Numbered from the stretch's first letter, positions 24,943 to 33,729 are shown. The stretch is DNA of 64,000 nt from Mycobacterium sp. 4858 (GCF_900240975.1 NZ_LT968776.1:3159092-3223091), one strand, 5' to 3'. Numbers and translations are program-made. Notes: generated by a model from the letters alone, not told the origin.

Positions 24943-26592
24943 CTAAATCGCCGGTCCCAGAAGGTCGTCCGCGTCGCGGATGATGTAGCCGTAGCCCTGC
25001 TCGGCGAGGAAGCGCTGCCGGTGCGCGGCGTACTCGGCGTCCAGGCTGTCGCGCGCCACCACCGAGTAGAAGATGGCCCCGCCACCGTCGGCCTTCGGCC
25101 GCAGCAACCGCCCCAGCCGCTGAGCCTCCTCCTGGCGCGAGCCGAAGGTCCCCGAAACCTGTACGGCCACGGACGCTTCCGGCAAGTCGATGGAGAAGTT
25201 GGCGACCTTGGACACCACCAGCGTGGACACCTCGCCGCGGCGGAAGGCGTCGAAGAGCTCCTCGCGTTCCTTGGTCCGGGTCGATCCCTGGATCACCGGC
25301 GCGTTCAGCTCGGCACCCAGCTCGTCGAGCTGGTCGAGGTAGGCGCCGATCACCAGCGTCTGCTCGCCGGGGTGCTTGTCCAGAATCGACCTGACCACGG
25401 CGATCTTGGAGTGCGCCGTCGAGCAGAGTTTGTAGCGCTCTTCGGGTTCCGCGGTGGCGTACATCATCCGCTCGTTGTCGGTCATGGTGACCCGCACCTC
25501 GACACACTCGGCCGGCGCGATCCAGCCCTGCGCCTCGATGTCCTTCCACGGGGCGTCGTAGCGCTTGGGGCCGATCAGGGAGAACACGTCGCCCTCGCGT
25601 CCGTCTTCGCGGACAAGCGTGGCGGTCAGGCCCAGGCGCCGCTTGGATTGCAGGTCGGCGGTCATCCGGAACACCGGCGCCGGCAGCAGGTGGACCTCGT
25701 CGTAGATGATCAGCCCCCAGTCGCGGCTGTCGAAGAGCTCCAGGTGCCGGTACTCGCCCTTGGTGCGGCGGGTGATCATCTGGTACGTCGAGATCGTGAC
25801 GGGCCGAATCTCCTTGCGCTCACCCGAATACTCGCCGACTTCGTCCTCGGTCAGCGAGGTGCGCGCGACCAACTCGCGCTTCCATTGCCGCGCCGCGACG
25901 ACGTTGGTGACCAGGATCAGCGTCGTCGCGCTGGCCTTCGCCATCGCGGCCGCGCCCACCAGTGTCTTGCCGGCCCCGCACGGAAGCACCACCACCCCGG
26001 ACCCGCCGGCCCAGAACGAGTCGGTGGCCATCTGCTGGTAGTCGCGCAGGTGCCAGCCGTCCTGCGCCAGGCTGATCGGGTGCGCCTCGCCGTCGACGTA
26101 GCCCGCGAGATCCTCGGCGGGCCAGCCGATCTTGAGCAGCATCTGCTTGACGCGGCCGCGCTCGCTGGGGTGCACGACGACGGTGTCGTCGTCGATCCGG
26201 GCGCCGAGCATGGGGGCGATCTTCTTGTTGCGCAGCACCTCCTCGAGCACCGCGCGGTCCAGGCTCACCAGGGTCAGGCCATGCGCCGGGTGCTTCACCA
26301 GCTGCAGGCGGCCGTAGCGGGCCATGGTGTCGACGATGTCGACGAGCAGCGGCTGGGGCACCGCGTAGCGCGAGAAGCTGACCAGCGCGTCGACCACCTG
26401 TTCGGCGTCGTGACCGGCGGCGCGGGCATTCCACAGCGCCAACGGCGTGATGCGGTAGGTGTGCACGTGCTCGGGCGCGCGCTCGAGCTCGGCGAAGGGC
26501 GCGATGGCGGCACGCGCCGCGCCGGCCGACTCGTGGTCGACCTCGAGCAGCACCGTCTTGTCGGACTGCACAATCAACGGGCCGTCAGTCAA
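24943..26592 (-). CDS. xpb: DNA repair helicase XPB/ERCC3-like (3'-5' superfamily 2)
   Basis: This 549-residue SF2 helicase matches Rv0861c. After an N-terminal damage-recognition-like domain (1-180) come Walker A LPCGAGKTLVGAAAMA (about 205), motif II IIYDEVHLLPA, motif III GLTATLVREDG, and the second RecA domain with TLVVSKVANFSIDLPEASVAVQV and motif VI QEEAQRLGRLLRPK. It unwinds DNA with ATP and acts in repair. The start is ATG at 26592. The upstream gene encodes the Rv0862c-like XPB-associated protein 49 bp away, so the pair is probably one operon. Confidence 0.95.
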   Translation of the reverse strand: MTDGPLIVQSDKTVLLEVDHESAGAARAAIAPFAELERAPEHVHTYRITPLALWNARAAGHDAEQVVDALVSFSRYAVPQPLLVDIVDTMARYGRLQLVKHPAHGLTLVSLDRAVLEEVLRNKKIAPMLGARIDDDTVVVHPSERGRVKQMLLKIGWPAEDLAGYVDGEAHPISLAQDGWHLRDYQQMATDSFWAGGSGVVVLPCGAGKTLVGAAAMAKASATTLILVTNVVAARQWKRELVARTSLTEDEVGEYSGERKEIRPVTISTYQMITRRTKGEYRHLELFDSRDWGLIIYDEVHLLPAPVFRMTADLQSKRRLGLTATLVREDGREGDVFSLIGPKRYDAPWKDIEAQGWIAPAECVEVRVTMTDNERMMYATAEPEERYKLCSTAHSKIAVVRSILDKHPGEQTLVIGAYLDQLDELGAELNAPVIQGSTRTKEREELFDAFRRGEVSTLVVSKVANFSIDLPEASVAVQVSGTFGSRQEEAQRLGRLLRPKADGGGAIFYSVVARDSLDAEYAAHRQRFLAEQGYGYIIRDADDLLGPAI

Positions 26593-26641
26593 TGGCCCAA
26601 CTCCTTCTCATCGTCTCGCGGGCGCGCCTCGCCGCAATCCA

Positions 26642-28894
26642 TTATCGACCGTTGGCCGACACCACCGACGTGATGCGGTGGATGGCGAAGTCGCGCAGCC
26701 GCCCGGACGCCGAGTCGAAGGCGGTCAGCTGACCGCCCCGGACGGTGATCGGCGACACGACGCGCTGGGTGGCGACGCCGGCCGCGTCTAGATAACCGAT
26801 CACCAGCGTGTCTTGTTCCCTGGCCGCACGCTGCAACAGCGACATGGTGACCGCCGGATCGACGCGAATGTTGCCGAACGGCGCGGCGGTCACCTTTCGC
26901 AGCACCGCGACCACGGCGTTGAGGCTCTCGGTGTTGGGACGCGGCATCGGGCGGTAGGGTCGCCGCTGCTGGGGCGTGGGCACCCGGGCGCCCCGCGGCC
27001 GGACGTCGACGATGGCGCCGGTGGAGTCCTCGGCGGCGGGGGCGAAGCCCGCGGCCCGCAATGCGAGCAGCACCTCGGCGATCGGCGCCGGAGACACCGC
27101 GACCGTCGGCGCCAGGGCGCGCAGTTGCACGCCCTCGGTCGCGGGGGCGGCGACGGCCTGGGCCAGCAGCGCGGGGTCCTCGCAGCGTACGAACGAGGCC
27201 GCCATCCCGATCCGCAGCTGGCCGTGCCGGCGTGCGACATCGTCGATGAGATAGGTAAGTCCTTGGGGGACAGGAGTTTTAGAGTGCTTGGCGAACAGGG
27301 CGTGCATCCAGTCGCGGGTCTTACCGACGTCGAGCGCATGCCGGATCGTCTGCTCGCTGACGCGGTACACCATCGCGGTGCCGGCCGATTCGACGGTGGC
27401 CACCGCGGCCAGCTGCTCGGCGAGGTCGCGCTGCAGTGGACCCGGCACGACGACGGTCAGGTCGGCCTGGATCAGGAAGTAATCGATCGGTTTGGGTAGG
27501 GCCCGCGCCATGGCGTCGACCGCGGCGTCGGCGCCTTCGTCCAGTAGTGCCCGAGCAGGGGTGCTGAGCGCCCCCCGTCCCACCAGCCCCAACGCCTGGC
27601 TCTCGGCCAGCAGGTCGCCCACGGGCCCCGGCTGCAACCGCGTGGCCCAGCGCGGTCGCCGCCACACGAGGGCAGCCGACGCCTCGGCGGCGTTGACGCC
27701 GGCGCCCGCGGGCAATTGCGCCAGCGTGCCCAGCAACAGCCGGCGATCCAGCGGCGCGGCGGTCGAGTACAGCGCATCGGTAAGGGCGCCATAGGGTTTG
27801 GCGTCGGGACCGCGGGTTCCGATCAAGGCCGGCCGGCTCGGCAGGTCGAGCCAGCTACTGGCCAGCAGCTGCCAGCGTTCGGCGGTGGGCATGGCCGTGA
27901 ACCGGTCGATGGCCACGGTCGGCCCCCAGTACGGCCCCTCGCCGGTGGCCGGTTCCGGGTCGGGCATCCCGCTCGCGATCAGGCCGGCCGCGGCCGCCAC
28001 CTCGAGAATGAGCCCCAGCCGTGACTCGTCGATGCCGGTGGTCTTGCTGAGCCGTTTGACGTCACGAATTCCCAACCCGCCGCTGCGTAGCTCGGAAACC
28101 GGTGCGGCGGCCAGAGTTTCGATGAGAACGTCGAGTTCGCGCAACAGGTCGATGGTGGCCCCGGCCGCCGCCGCGTCGACGTCGTCGGTGGTGGTGGTCG
28201 ACACCACCGGGTCAGGCGCCGTCAGTCGCATGGGCCCGGGCCGTTCGCCGCGCAGCACCTGCCCGACGTGGCGGGGCAGGATCACCGTCTCGGCGTCGAT
28301 GCGTCGCAACAGGCCCATCGCCAGCAGCTGGGGCACCGGCCGGTCCGCGGGGGCGCCGGGCGCGGCGTCACGGGTGCGGCCCAACGGGGAACCCTCGAGG
28401 AGCTTCTCCAGCACGTCGCGCTGCGCCCGAGTCAACCCGTCGATGAGACCGGCGATCTCGTCGCCGGTGCGAGACGCGGCCTCGAGGGTGACCTGGCCCG
28501 GGTGCCACGGCAGGGCGGCGCCGGCGTCGGGTGCGACGCGCAACGCCGCATCGCCCCAGACCAGCGCGCGCTCCCGGAGATCGTCCAACGCCCCCATCAC
28601 GTCGGACTCGGGAGCGCGTTCACCGATCAGGGCGAACAGTTTTGCCGTGGGCACCGGCGTGGCATCGGCCTGCAGCACCAACAACGCGTCGAGCACCGCC
28701 AGCCGCAGGAAGTCGAGCTCGTCGGTGGCGGCCTTGACCGACTGGCGGGCCTGCGCGCGGGCGGCCAGCGCAGCGATGCTGCCGGGCGGCGGCTGGGCGA
28801 GGTCCGGCCGCAGCTCTAGCAGGCGGATCAGCCGCTCGTCGGGCAAGTCGGCCAGCCACGACCCCAGCGGGATATCCGGGGTGTTGTCGGTCAT
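26642..28894 (-). CDS. Helicase-associated protein with XPB/Ssl2-like N-terminal domain (Rv0862c-like)
   Basis: This 750-residue protein begins MTDNTPDIPLGSWLADLPDE, with LIRLLELRPDLAQPPP typical of the Rv0862c family. It carries winged-helix-like segments (LAVLDALLVLQ, LTRAQRDVLEKLLEG) and a C-terminal domain resembling XPB/Ssl2 N-terminal regions (FLIQADLTVVVPGPLQRDLA, VYRVSEQTIRHALDVGKT). The end, VIGYLDAAGVATQRVVSPITV plus GGQLTAFDSASGRLRDFAIHR, looks like a WYL-type ligand or nucleic-acid-binding module. No ATPase motifs are visible. It is co-oriented with and just upstream of the helicase gene, probably a partner. ATG at 28894 is chosen with a TACGCT box upstream; the frame itself is open to 29170. 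Confidence 0.85.
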   Translation of the reverse strand: MTDNTPDIPLGSWLADLPDERLIRLLELRPDLAQPPPGSIAALAARAQARQSVKAATDELDFLRLAVLDALLVLQADATPVPTAKLFALIGERAPESDVMGALDDLRERALVWGDAALRVAPDAGAALPWHPGQVTLEAASRTGDEIAGLIDGLTRAQRDVLEKLLEGSPLGRTRDAAPGAPADRPVPQLLAMGLLRRIDAETVILPRHVGQVLRGERPGPMRLTAPDPVVSTTTTDDVDAAAAGATIDLLRELDVLIETLAAAPVSELRSGGLGIRDVKRLSKTTGIDESRLGLILEVAAAAGLIASGMPDPEPATGEGPYWGPTVAIDRFTAMPTAERWQLLASSWLDLPSRPALIGTRGPDAKPYGALTDALYSTAAPLDRRLLLGTLAQLPAGAGVNAAEASAALVWRRPRWATRLQPGPVGDLLAESQALGLVGRGALSTPARALLDEGADAAVDAMARALPKPIDYFLIQADLTVVVPGPLQRDLAEQLAAVATVESAGTAMVYRVSEQTIRHALDVGKTRDWMHALFAKHSKTPVPQGLTYLIDDVARRHGQLRIGMAASFVRCEDPALLAQAVAAPATEGVQLRALAPTVAVSPAPIAEVLLALRAAGFAPAAEDSTGAIVDVRPRGARVPTPQQRRPYRPMPRPNTESLNAVVAVLRKVTAAPFGNIRVDPAVTMSLLQRAAREQDTLVIGYLDAAGVATQRVVSPITVRGGQLTAFDSASGRLRDFAIHRITSVVSANGR

Positions 28895-28902
28895 TGCTGA
28901 CC

Positions 28903-28908
28903 AGCGTA
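28903..28908 (-). promoter_or_regulatory. -10 box for the Rv0862c-like gene (probably leaderless)
   Basis: TACGCT on the minus strand ends 8 bp before the ATG at 28894, with no ribosome-binding site between. Confidence 0.4.
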
Positions 28909-29003
28909 AAACAGTCGGCGGGTGCTGAGCAGGCAACGAACGCCGGCAGCTCGTCGGCCGAACTGGCGATCTTGCACGACGCGCGCAAGAGCGACCTGTC
29001 AGA

Positions 29004-29213
29004 ATGGACGGCGTGGCTGACACTGCTGAGGGCAAAGCCCGCAAAACCAGGTATGTCGACAACGGGTGGCCGACGACGGACCCCGACGACCACGCGGTGA
29101 GCGAACTCGTGACCGACCGGACGGGGGCGTTGTCGCCCTTCGGCGAGATGGTGTTCCCGCTGCCCTCCACGGACCTGCCCTACCTGCACCCGGTCACCGT
29201 CGTTAACCGGTAG
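29004..29213 (+). CDS. Conserved hypothetical protein (Rv0863-like, 69 aa)
   Basis: This short acidic protein ends FPLPSTDLPYLHPVTVVNR. A segment DNGWPTTDPDDHAVSELVTDRT precedes it. It sits where M. tuberculosis has Rv0863, between the helicase pair and moaC, and its stop is 8 bp before moaC. Start alternatives are ATG 29004 and GTG 29013; neither has a clear ribosome-binding site. No domain or motif is recognisable and there is no membrane segment. Coding status rests on position and on the ordered C-terminus. Confidence 0.65.
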   Translation: MDGVADTAEGKARKTRYVDNGWPTTDPDDHAVSELVTDRTGALSPFGEMVFPLPSTDLPYLHPVTVVNR

Positions 29214-29221
29214 GCGCCAGG

Positions 29222-29749
29222 ATGGCTAGGGCCTCCGAGGCCGCCAAGCCCCCGGCGAGCTGGACGTCGGGTGAATCCCCTCCGGGCGCGCTGTCACACC
29301 TGGATGACCGTGGTGCGGCGCACATGGTCGACGTCAGCGACAAGGGCGCGACCAAGCGCACCGCCGTCGCCGCGGGTGCCTTACACACGTCGCCGCGCGT
29401 CGTGGAGCTGATCTCGGCCGGGGGCCTGCCCAAGGGCGACGCACTGGCCACCGCCCGGGTGGCGGGCATCCTGGCGGCCAAGCGCACCAGCGACCTGATA
29501 CCGCTCTGCCACCAGTTGGCGCTCACCGGAGTCGACGTGGAATTCACCGTGGGGGAGTCCGACATCGAGATCACCGCGACGGTCCGAAGCACCGACCGCA
29601 CGGGCGTGGAAATGGAGGCGCTGACCGCCGTCAGCGTGGCCGGACTGACGCTCTACGACATGATCAAAGCGGTCGACCCTGCCGCACGCCTCGATGGCAT
29701 TCGGGTGCTGCGCAAGGAAGGCGGCAAGACCGGAACGTGGGAGAGGTGA
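29222..29749 (+). CDS. moaC: Cyclic pyranopterin monophosphate synthase MoaC
   Basis: This 175-residue MoaC converts the cyclo-dihydro-GTP made by MoaA to cyclic pyranopterin monophosphate, the first stable molybdenum-cofactor intermediate. Signature segments are AAHMVDVSDKGATKRTAVAAG, the active-site LIPLCHQLALTGVDV and RSTDRTGVEMEALTAVSVAGLTLYDMIKAVD. The N-terminal 30 residues are longer than in many homologues. The stop overlaps the mog start (TGATG), beginning a tight moaC-mog-moaE operon equivalent to Rv0864-Rv0866 (moaC2, mog, moaE2). Confidence 0.95.
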   Translation: MARASEAAKPPASWTSGESPPGALSHLDDRGAAHMVDVSDKGATKRTAVAAGALHTSPRVVELISAGGLPKGDALATARVAGILAAKRTSDLIPLCHQLALTGVDVEFTVGESDIEITATVRSTDRTGVEMEALTAVSVAGLTLYDMIKAVDPAARLDGIRVLRKEGGKTGTWER

Positions 29750-30231
29750 TGGGCACCCGATCCGCCCGCATCATCATCGCCTCGACTCGCGCGTCGGCGG
29801 GAGTGTACGACGACCGGTGCGGGCCGATCATCGCCGAATGGCTCGGTGAGCGGGGGTTTTCGTTCCCCGAGCCGGAGGTGGTCGCCGACGGTGATCCGGT
29901 GGGCGACGCCCTGCGCAAGGCGGTCCGCGACGGCGTGGACGTCATCATCACCTCCGGCGGCACCGGCATCTCGCCGAGCGACAGCACCCCCGACCAGACC
30001 GTGGCGGTGCTGGACTACATGGTCCCGGGGCTGGCCGACGCCATTCGCCGGTCGGGGCTGCCCAAGGTGCCGACGTCGGTGTTGTCACGCGGCGTTTGCG
30101 GCGTGGCGGGCCGGACGCTGATCGTCAACCTGCCGGGTTCACCCGGCGGGGTGCGCGACGGCCTGGGTGTGCTCGCCGACGTGCTCGATCACGCGCTCGA
30201 TCAGCTCGCCGGAGGAGATCACCAGCAATGA
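29749..30231 (+). CDS. mog: Molybdopterin adenylyltransferase-type protein Mog/MoaB
   Basis: This 160-residue MogA/MoaB-fold protein adenylates molybdopterin before metal insertion. Motifs are RIIIASTRASAGVYDDRCGP, the nucleotide-binding VDVIITSGGTGISPSDSTPD, LSRGVCGVAGRTLIVNLPGSP with the PxSP loop, and a final helix GVLADVLDHALDQLAG. ATG 29749 overlaps the moaC stop; GTG 29746 just before it is an alternative. The gene overlaps moaE by 4 bp (ATGA). Confidence 0.93.
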   Translation: MGTRSARIIIASTRASAGVYDDRCGPIIAEWLGERGFSFPEPEVVADGDPVGDALRKAVRDGVDVIITSGGTGISPSDSTPDQTVAVLDYMVPGLADAIRRSGLPKVPTSVLSRGVCGVAGRTLIVNLPGSPGGVRDGLGVLADVLDHALDQLAGGDHQQ

Positions 30232-30653
30232 CGCTCGTGGTCCGCGCGGCCATGACCGATCACCCGATCTTCTTGGCCGAGCACGAAGAATTGGTGGGCC
30301 ATCAGTCGGCCGGCGCCATCGTCGGCTTCGTCGGCATGATCCGGGACCACGACGGCGGGCGTCGGGTGGTGCGGCTGGAGTACTCCTCGCATCCGTCGGC
30401 TGAGCAAGTCTTGGCCAAGGTGGTCTCCGACGTCGCGGAACAGTCGAGCGGGGTGCGCGCCGTCGCGGCGAGCCACCGGATCGGGGTGCTGCGCATCGGC
30501 GAGGCGGCGCTGGTGGCGGCGGTGGCCGCCGACCACCGCGAGGAGGCGTTCGCGACCTGTGCCCTGCTGGTCGACGAGATCAAGGCGCGGCTACCGGTGT
30601 GGAAACACCAGTTCTTCGACGACGGAACAGAAGAATGGGTGGGCTCGGCGTAA
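30228..30653 (+). CDS. moaE: Molybdopterin synthase catalytic subunit MoaE
   Basis: This 141-residue MoaE works with the thiocarboxylated MoaD to insert sulfur into cyclic pyranopterin monophosphate. The segments GAIVGFVGMIRDHDGGRRVVRLEYSSHP, IGVLRIGEAALVAAVAADHREEAF and the C-terminal RLPVWKHQFFDDG with the conserved lysine identify it. The matching small subunit moaD lies about 1.1 kb away on the other side of rpfA. The start overlaps the mog stop by 4 bp. Confidence 0.94.
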   Translation: MTLVVRAAMTDHPIFLAEHEELVGHQSAGAIVGFVGMIRDHDGGRRVVRLEYSSHPSAEQVLAKVVSDVAEQSSGVRAVAASHRIGVLRIGEAALVAAVAADHREEAFATCALLVDEIKARLPVWKHQFFDDGTEEWVGSA

Positions 30654-30730
30654 CGCCGTGACGATTGGAATGCCGGCACGCCCCGAAGCGTCGACGTTCG
30701 AGGCGTGCCGGGCAGTCTGACTTGCGGAAC

Positions 30731-31358
30731 TCAGGTGGCCGGGGACGGCTGCGCGATCGCGTCCAGCGCGTCGTTGCCCTGAATGTCCTGCGCCCGGATG
30801 GCGTCCCACAGCTGCTTCGTGTAGCCGACCGTGGAAACCTCCTGCGGCATGTTGGCCGGCACGAAGCCGCGGAAGTCGTCGGCGGGGGGCGCCGGCGGCA
30901 CGTCGGCGGGAGGCGTCGGGGGGAGCCAGCGGTGCCGGCTGGCCGTTGAGGTCCGGGGCGTCCAGGGCGGCCGGTGCGGGAACGTCACGCTGCGTCGGGC
31001 CCGACAGCGGGCCACCGCATACCGGCCACGCACCGCGGCCCTGGGTGGCCAATACGCGCTCCGCGACGGCGATCTGCTGTTCCTTGGTGGCCAATTCCGC
31101 CGACGGGGCGTACTGTCCGCCGCCGTGCGCCGCCCACGTGCTGGAGCTGAACTGCACGCCACCGTGGTAACCGTTGCCGGTGTTGATCGCCCAGTTGCCG
31201 CCGGATTCGCAGCGGGCTACCTGGTCCCATTCGCCGTCGGTGGCCGCGGCCGCCTGGCCGGCGAGGGCGATGCTGCCGCCACCGAGGACCGCGCCGGTGA
31301 CGGCGATCTTGGCGACGCTGATGTTTGACGTGCTGGGCTTACGGTGACGTCCACTCAT
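30731..31358 (-). pseudogene. rpfA: Resuscitation-promoting factor RpfA, frame broken at a homopolymer
   Basis: The N-terminal part reads MSGRHRKPSTSNISVAKIAV, with a signal peptide ending AGQAAAATD, then the Rpf lysozyme-like domain WDQVARCESGGNWAINTGNG with catalytic Glu51 and ATQGRGAWPVCGG. After NGQPAPLAPP the frame goes astray, while the proper C-terminus (PPTPPADVPPAPPADDF through GYTKQLWDAIRAQDIQGNDA) continues in the frame shifted by one base. The shift sits at six G on the plus strand (30918-30923); five would restore one protein of about 208 residues. Either the gene encodes a truncated/extended Rpf or the run is a sequencing error. The catalytic domain is intact in both cases. It lies downstream of a c-di-AMP riboswitch. 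Confidence 0.85.
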
Positions 31359-31387
31359 AGGCCGTAAAAATTCCTCTCTCGTCACGC

Positions 31388-31600
31388 GCCTGCGAGGTCA
31401 GCTGTCGGGTTCGGGTTGGAGAGGCCACCCGGCCGTCATCGAATTCAGCGAGCATCCGCTGTGAAACGACGTCGGCTTCACCCCAAGGGGCCGCATGCGG
31501 CCCCGATCCGATCACGGTGAACCGGTGGGTCCCCCGTCTCCATCCATGTTGGTCGGTGGGCCCCTGCCTATTGGATGGAGCTCGGCGCGATAGGAGGGGA
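31388..31600 (-). ncRNA. c-di-AMP (ydaO/yuaA-type) riboswitch in the rpfA leader
   Basis: The 440-bp leader of rpfA on the minus strand carries hallmark ydaO blocks: GGGGGACCCACCGGUUCACC (about 31536-31517), GGGGUGAAGCC (about 31485-31475), and the 3' closing block ACCCGACAGCUGACCUCGCAGGC (around 31410-31390). Supporting stems are GGATGGAG/CTCCATCC (31573-31580 with 31538-31545) and a perfect hairpin GGGGCCGCATGCGGCCCC (31487-31504). The class is known upstream of mycobacterial rpfA. It would lower RpfA expression when c-di-AMP is high. The block ends about 30 nt before the rpfA ATG, after which comes GAGAGGA. Boundaries are approximate. Confidence 0.85.
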
Positions 31601-31805
31601 GGTTCACCAATTCGATTGTCTTGGCGAGCCTTCGGAGAAAGGTAGCGGTTTCTGTTGGTCCCGTCACGTTCTGCGCAACCGGGCGTTTCCCTCTCGGCCA
31701 TCTGCGAAAACGTCCGCACCATGTGGCATTCGCGCAGGTCATAGCACCCGATATCGGAGCGTGATTACCCCGTTATCGTTCCGTTACGTGAGATATTTCA
31801 CAGTT
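31601..31805. other. Remainder of the intergenic region upstream of the riboswitch
   Basis: This 205-bp stretch between the riboswitch and the end of moaD must hold the rpfA promoter. It has relatively AT-rich DNA near 31740-31800. I see no gene and no confident promoter box. Confidence 0.5.
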
Positions 31806-32084
31806 TCAGCCGCCGGCGAAGGGGGGTAGAACGTCGATCGTGTTTCCGGTGCTTAACGGTGCGGTCTCGTCGCGGACGGCGACCCCGTCGCACAGGTAGG
31901 AACACCTGTCCAACACCGTGGCGAGGCGGGAGCCCCGCACGGCGAGGCGCTCGACCAGCTCGGCCACCGTGGTGCCGGGGCGCACCACCACCGTCTCCGA
32001 CTCGGCCCCCGCCGCCGCCCGCGCGGCCGCGAAGTAGCGCACCGTCACCTGAATCCCGTCTTGCTGGACGGACGCTTGACCCAT
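31806..32084 (-). CDS. moaD: Molybdopterin synthase sulfur carrier subunit MoaD
   Basis: This 92-residue ubiquitin-fold protein ends LPPFAGG; the C-terminal Gly-Gly is the site of thiocarboxylation. VTVRYFAAARAAAG and TVAELVERLAVRGSRL are typical. I chose ATG at 32084, giving the same length as I recall for M. tuberculosis MoaD2 (Rv0868c); ATG at 32096 would overlap the moaA stop. It is co-oriented with moaA, 4 bp downstream, and its partner MoaE is encoded on the other side of rpfA. Confidence 0.93.
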   Translation of the reverse strand: MGQASVQQDGIQVTVRYFAAARAAAGAESETVVVRPGTTVAELVERLAVRGSRLATVLDRCSYLCDGVAVRDETAPLSTGNTIDVLPPFAGG

Positions 32085-32088
32085 GGGG

Positions 32089-33165
32089 CTAGCCACCGAT
32101 CGCGCTCATCGGACGGTCGGGCTGGATGAAGCTCGGATCGTTGATGCCGTGACCCGCGGGCTTGCCCCACATCGCGATCCGCCACGCCGTTTCGATCGCG
32201 TCGTCGGAGGCGCCGGTGCGCAGCAGGGTCCGAAGATCGGTCTCCTCGGCGGAAAACAGGCAGCTGCGGACTTGGCCATCGGCCGTCAGGCGGGTGCGAT
32301 CACAGGCCGAACAGAAAGCGTGGGAGACCGACGCGATGACACCGAACTTGCCGCTCGGCGTCCCCGGGCCGGTGTCGACCAGCCAGAGCTCGGCGGGCGC
32401 CGACCCGCGCGGCGCCGGGTCGGGACGTAGCCGGAAGTGGGGCCGCAGCGTGTCAAGCACGTCGTCGGCGCTCAATGCGGCGCCACGGCGCCATTGGTGC
32501 CCGGCGTCCAGTGGCATCTGCTCGATGACCCGCAACTGGTGGCCGCGCTCGAGGCAGAACCGCAGCAATTCGACGACGTCCTCCCGCCCGGTGACGGGGT
32601 CGAGGACGGCGTTCACCTTCACCGGCGTCAGGCCGGCGTCATGGGCGGCCGCCAGGCCGGCGAGCACGTCCTCGAGTCGGTCCCGGCGGGTGATCGCCGC
32701 GAAGTGCTCGCGATCGACGCTGTCCATCGACACATTGACCCGGTTCAGGCCCGCCCGTGCGAGGCCCGCGGCCCGTCGCGCCAGCCCGACGCCATTGGTG
32801 GTCAGCGAGATCTCCGGGCGCGGCCGCAGGCCGGCCGCCGCGGCGACCACCTCTTCGAGGTGCCGCGCCAACAGGGGCTCGCCGCCGGTGAACCGCACGC
32901 TGGTGACGCCCAGCCGGGTGACGGCGATGTGCATCAGCCGCGCCAGCTCGTCGGGCCGCAACAGCTGCTCGCCGGGCAGCCAATCCAGCCCCTCGGCCGG
33001 CATGCAGTAGTTGCACCGCAGGTTGCAGCGGTCGGTCAGCGAGACGCGCAGATCGGTGGCGACTCGGCCGTAGGTGTCCACCAACGGACCCGTGGTCGGC
33101 GCGTCCGCGGCGGTGCCGTCGGCACGGCCCGGCACCCTCGGTAGACCCAGCGCGGTGAGCGTCAT
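32089..33165 (-). CDS. moaA: GTP 3',8-cyclase MoaA (radical SAM)
   Basis: This 358-residue radical-SAM enzyme converts GTP to 3',8-cyclo-7,8-dihydro-GTP. The SAM cluster motif is CNLRCNYC after LRVSLTDR. TGGEPLL, LTTNGVGLARRAAGLA and VNVSMDSVD follow. The second [4Fe-4S] site is formed by FCSACDRTRLTADGQVRSC. The protein ends SAIGG; the terminal Gly-Gly is conserved in MoaA and needed for activity. The true start is ATG 33165, overlapping the YccF gene by 4 bp; the longer frame to 33522 is antisense to nothing recognisable. It matches Rv0869c (moaA2). Confidence 0.95.
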   Translation of the reverse strand: MTLTALGLPRVPGRADGTAADAPTTGPLVDTYGRVATDLRVSLTDRCNLRCNYCMPAEGLDWLPGEQLLRPDELARLMHIAVTRLGVTSVRFTGGEPLLARHLEEVVAAAAGLRPRPEISLTTNGVGLARRAAGLARAGLNRVNVSMDSVDREHFAAITRRDRLEDVLAGLAAAHDAGLTPVKVNAVLDPVTGREDVVELLRFCLERGHQLRVIEQMPLDAGHQWRRGAALSADDVLDTLRPHFRLRPDPAPRGSAPAELWLVDTGPGTPSGKFGVIASVSHAFCSACDRTRLTADGQVRSCLFSAEETDLRTLLRTGASDDAIETAWRIAMWGKPAGHGINDPSFIQPDRPMSAIGG

Positions 33166-33566
33166 GCGGCCACCGCCGGGTAGTGAAACGGTGAACTGAC
33201 CGGAACGATCTCCTTGCCCAGGGGCATCAACGACACCGGGATCAGCTTGAGGTTGGCCAGCGCCAGTGGAATGCCGACGATGGTGATCGCCATCGCCAGC
33301 GCACTGAGCAGGTGGCCGATCGCCAGCCAGATCCCGAACAACAGCACCCAGATGACGTTCCCGATGAGGGCACCCGTCCCGGCGGTCGGCTTGTCGACGA
33401 TGGTCCGGCCGAACGGCCACAACGCGTAGGAGGCGATGCGCAGAGACGCAAAACCGAACGGGATGGTGGTGATGAGCACGAAGCTGAGGAGCGCCGCGGC
33501 CAGATACCCGACGGCCATCCACAGGCCGCCGAACACGAGCCAGATGATGTTCAGGATCAGGCGCAT
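33162..33566 (-). CDS. YccF-domain integral membrane protein (Rv0870c-like)
   Basis: This 134-residue membrane protein has two YccF repeats: NIIWLVFGGLWMAVGYLAAA with IPFGFASLRIASYALWPFG, and NVIWVLLFGIWLAIGHLLSA with VGIPLALANLKLIPVSLMPLG. Each repeat supplies a pair of membrane segments. The function of the family is unknown. GGAGGAG immediately precedes the ATG. The 4-bp overlap with moaA links it to molybdopterin genes in transcription, but not obviously in function. Confidence 0.9.
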   Translation of the reverse strand: MRLILNIIWLVFGGLWMAVGYLAAALLSFVLITTIPFGFASLRIASYALWPFGRTIVDKPTAGTGALIGNVIWVLLFGIWLAIGHLLSALAMAITIVGIPLALANLKLIPVSLMPLGKEIVPVSSPFHYPAVAA

Positions 33567-33729
33567 ATCTCCTCCACCGTTGACGCCCAGCCTACCGAGT
33601 GGGGGAGAACGGGGGTGCTCGCCAGGGAAGCGTCCGAGTAGGATCTACAGACCAAACGGCGTCCTGCGCAGGCGGGACGCTTATTCTGTTGGCCATTCTA
33701 TTGATCCGTTAGACAAGCAGGTGAGACCA

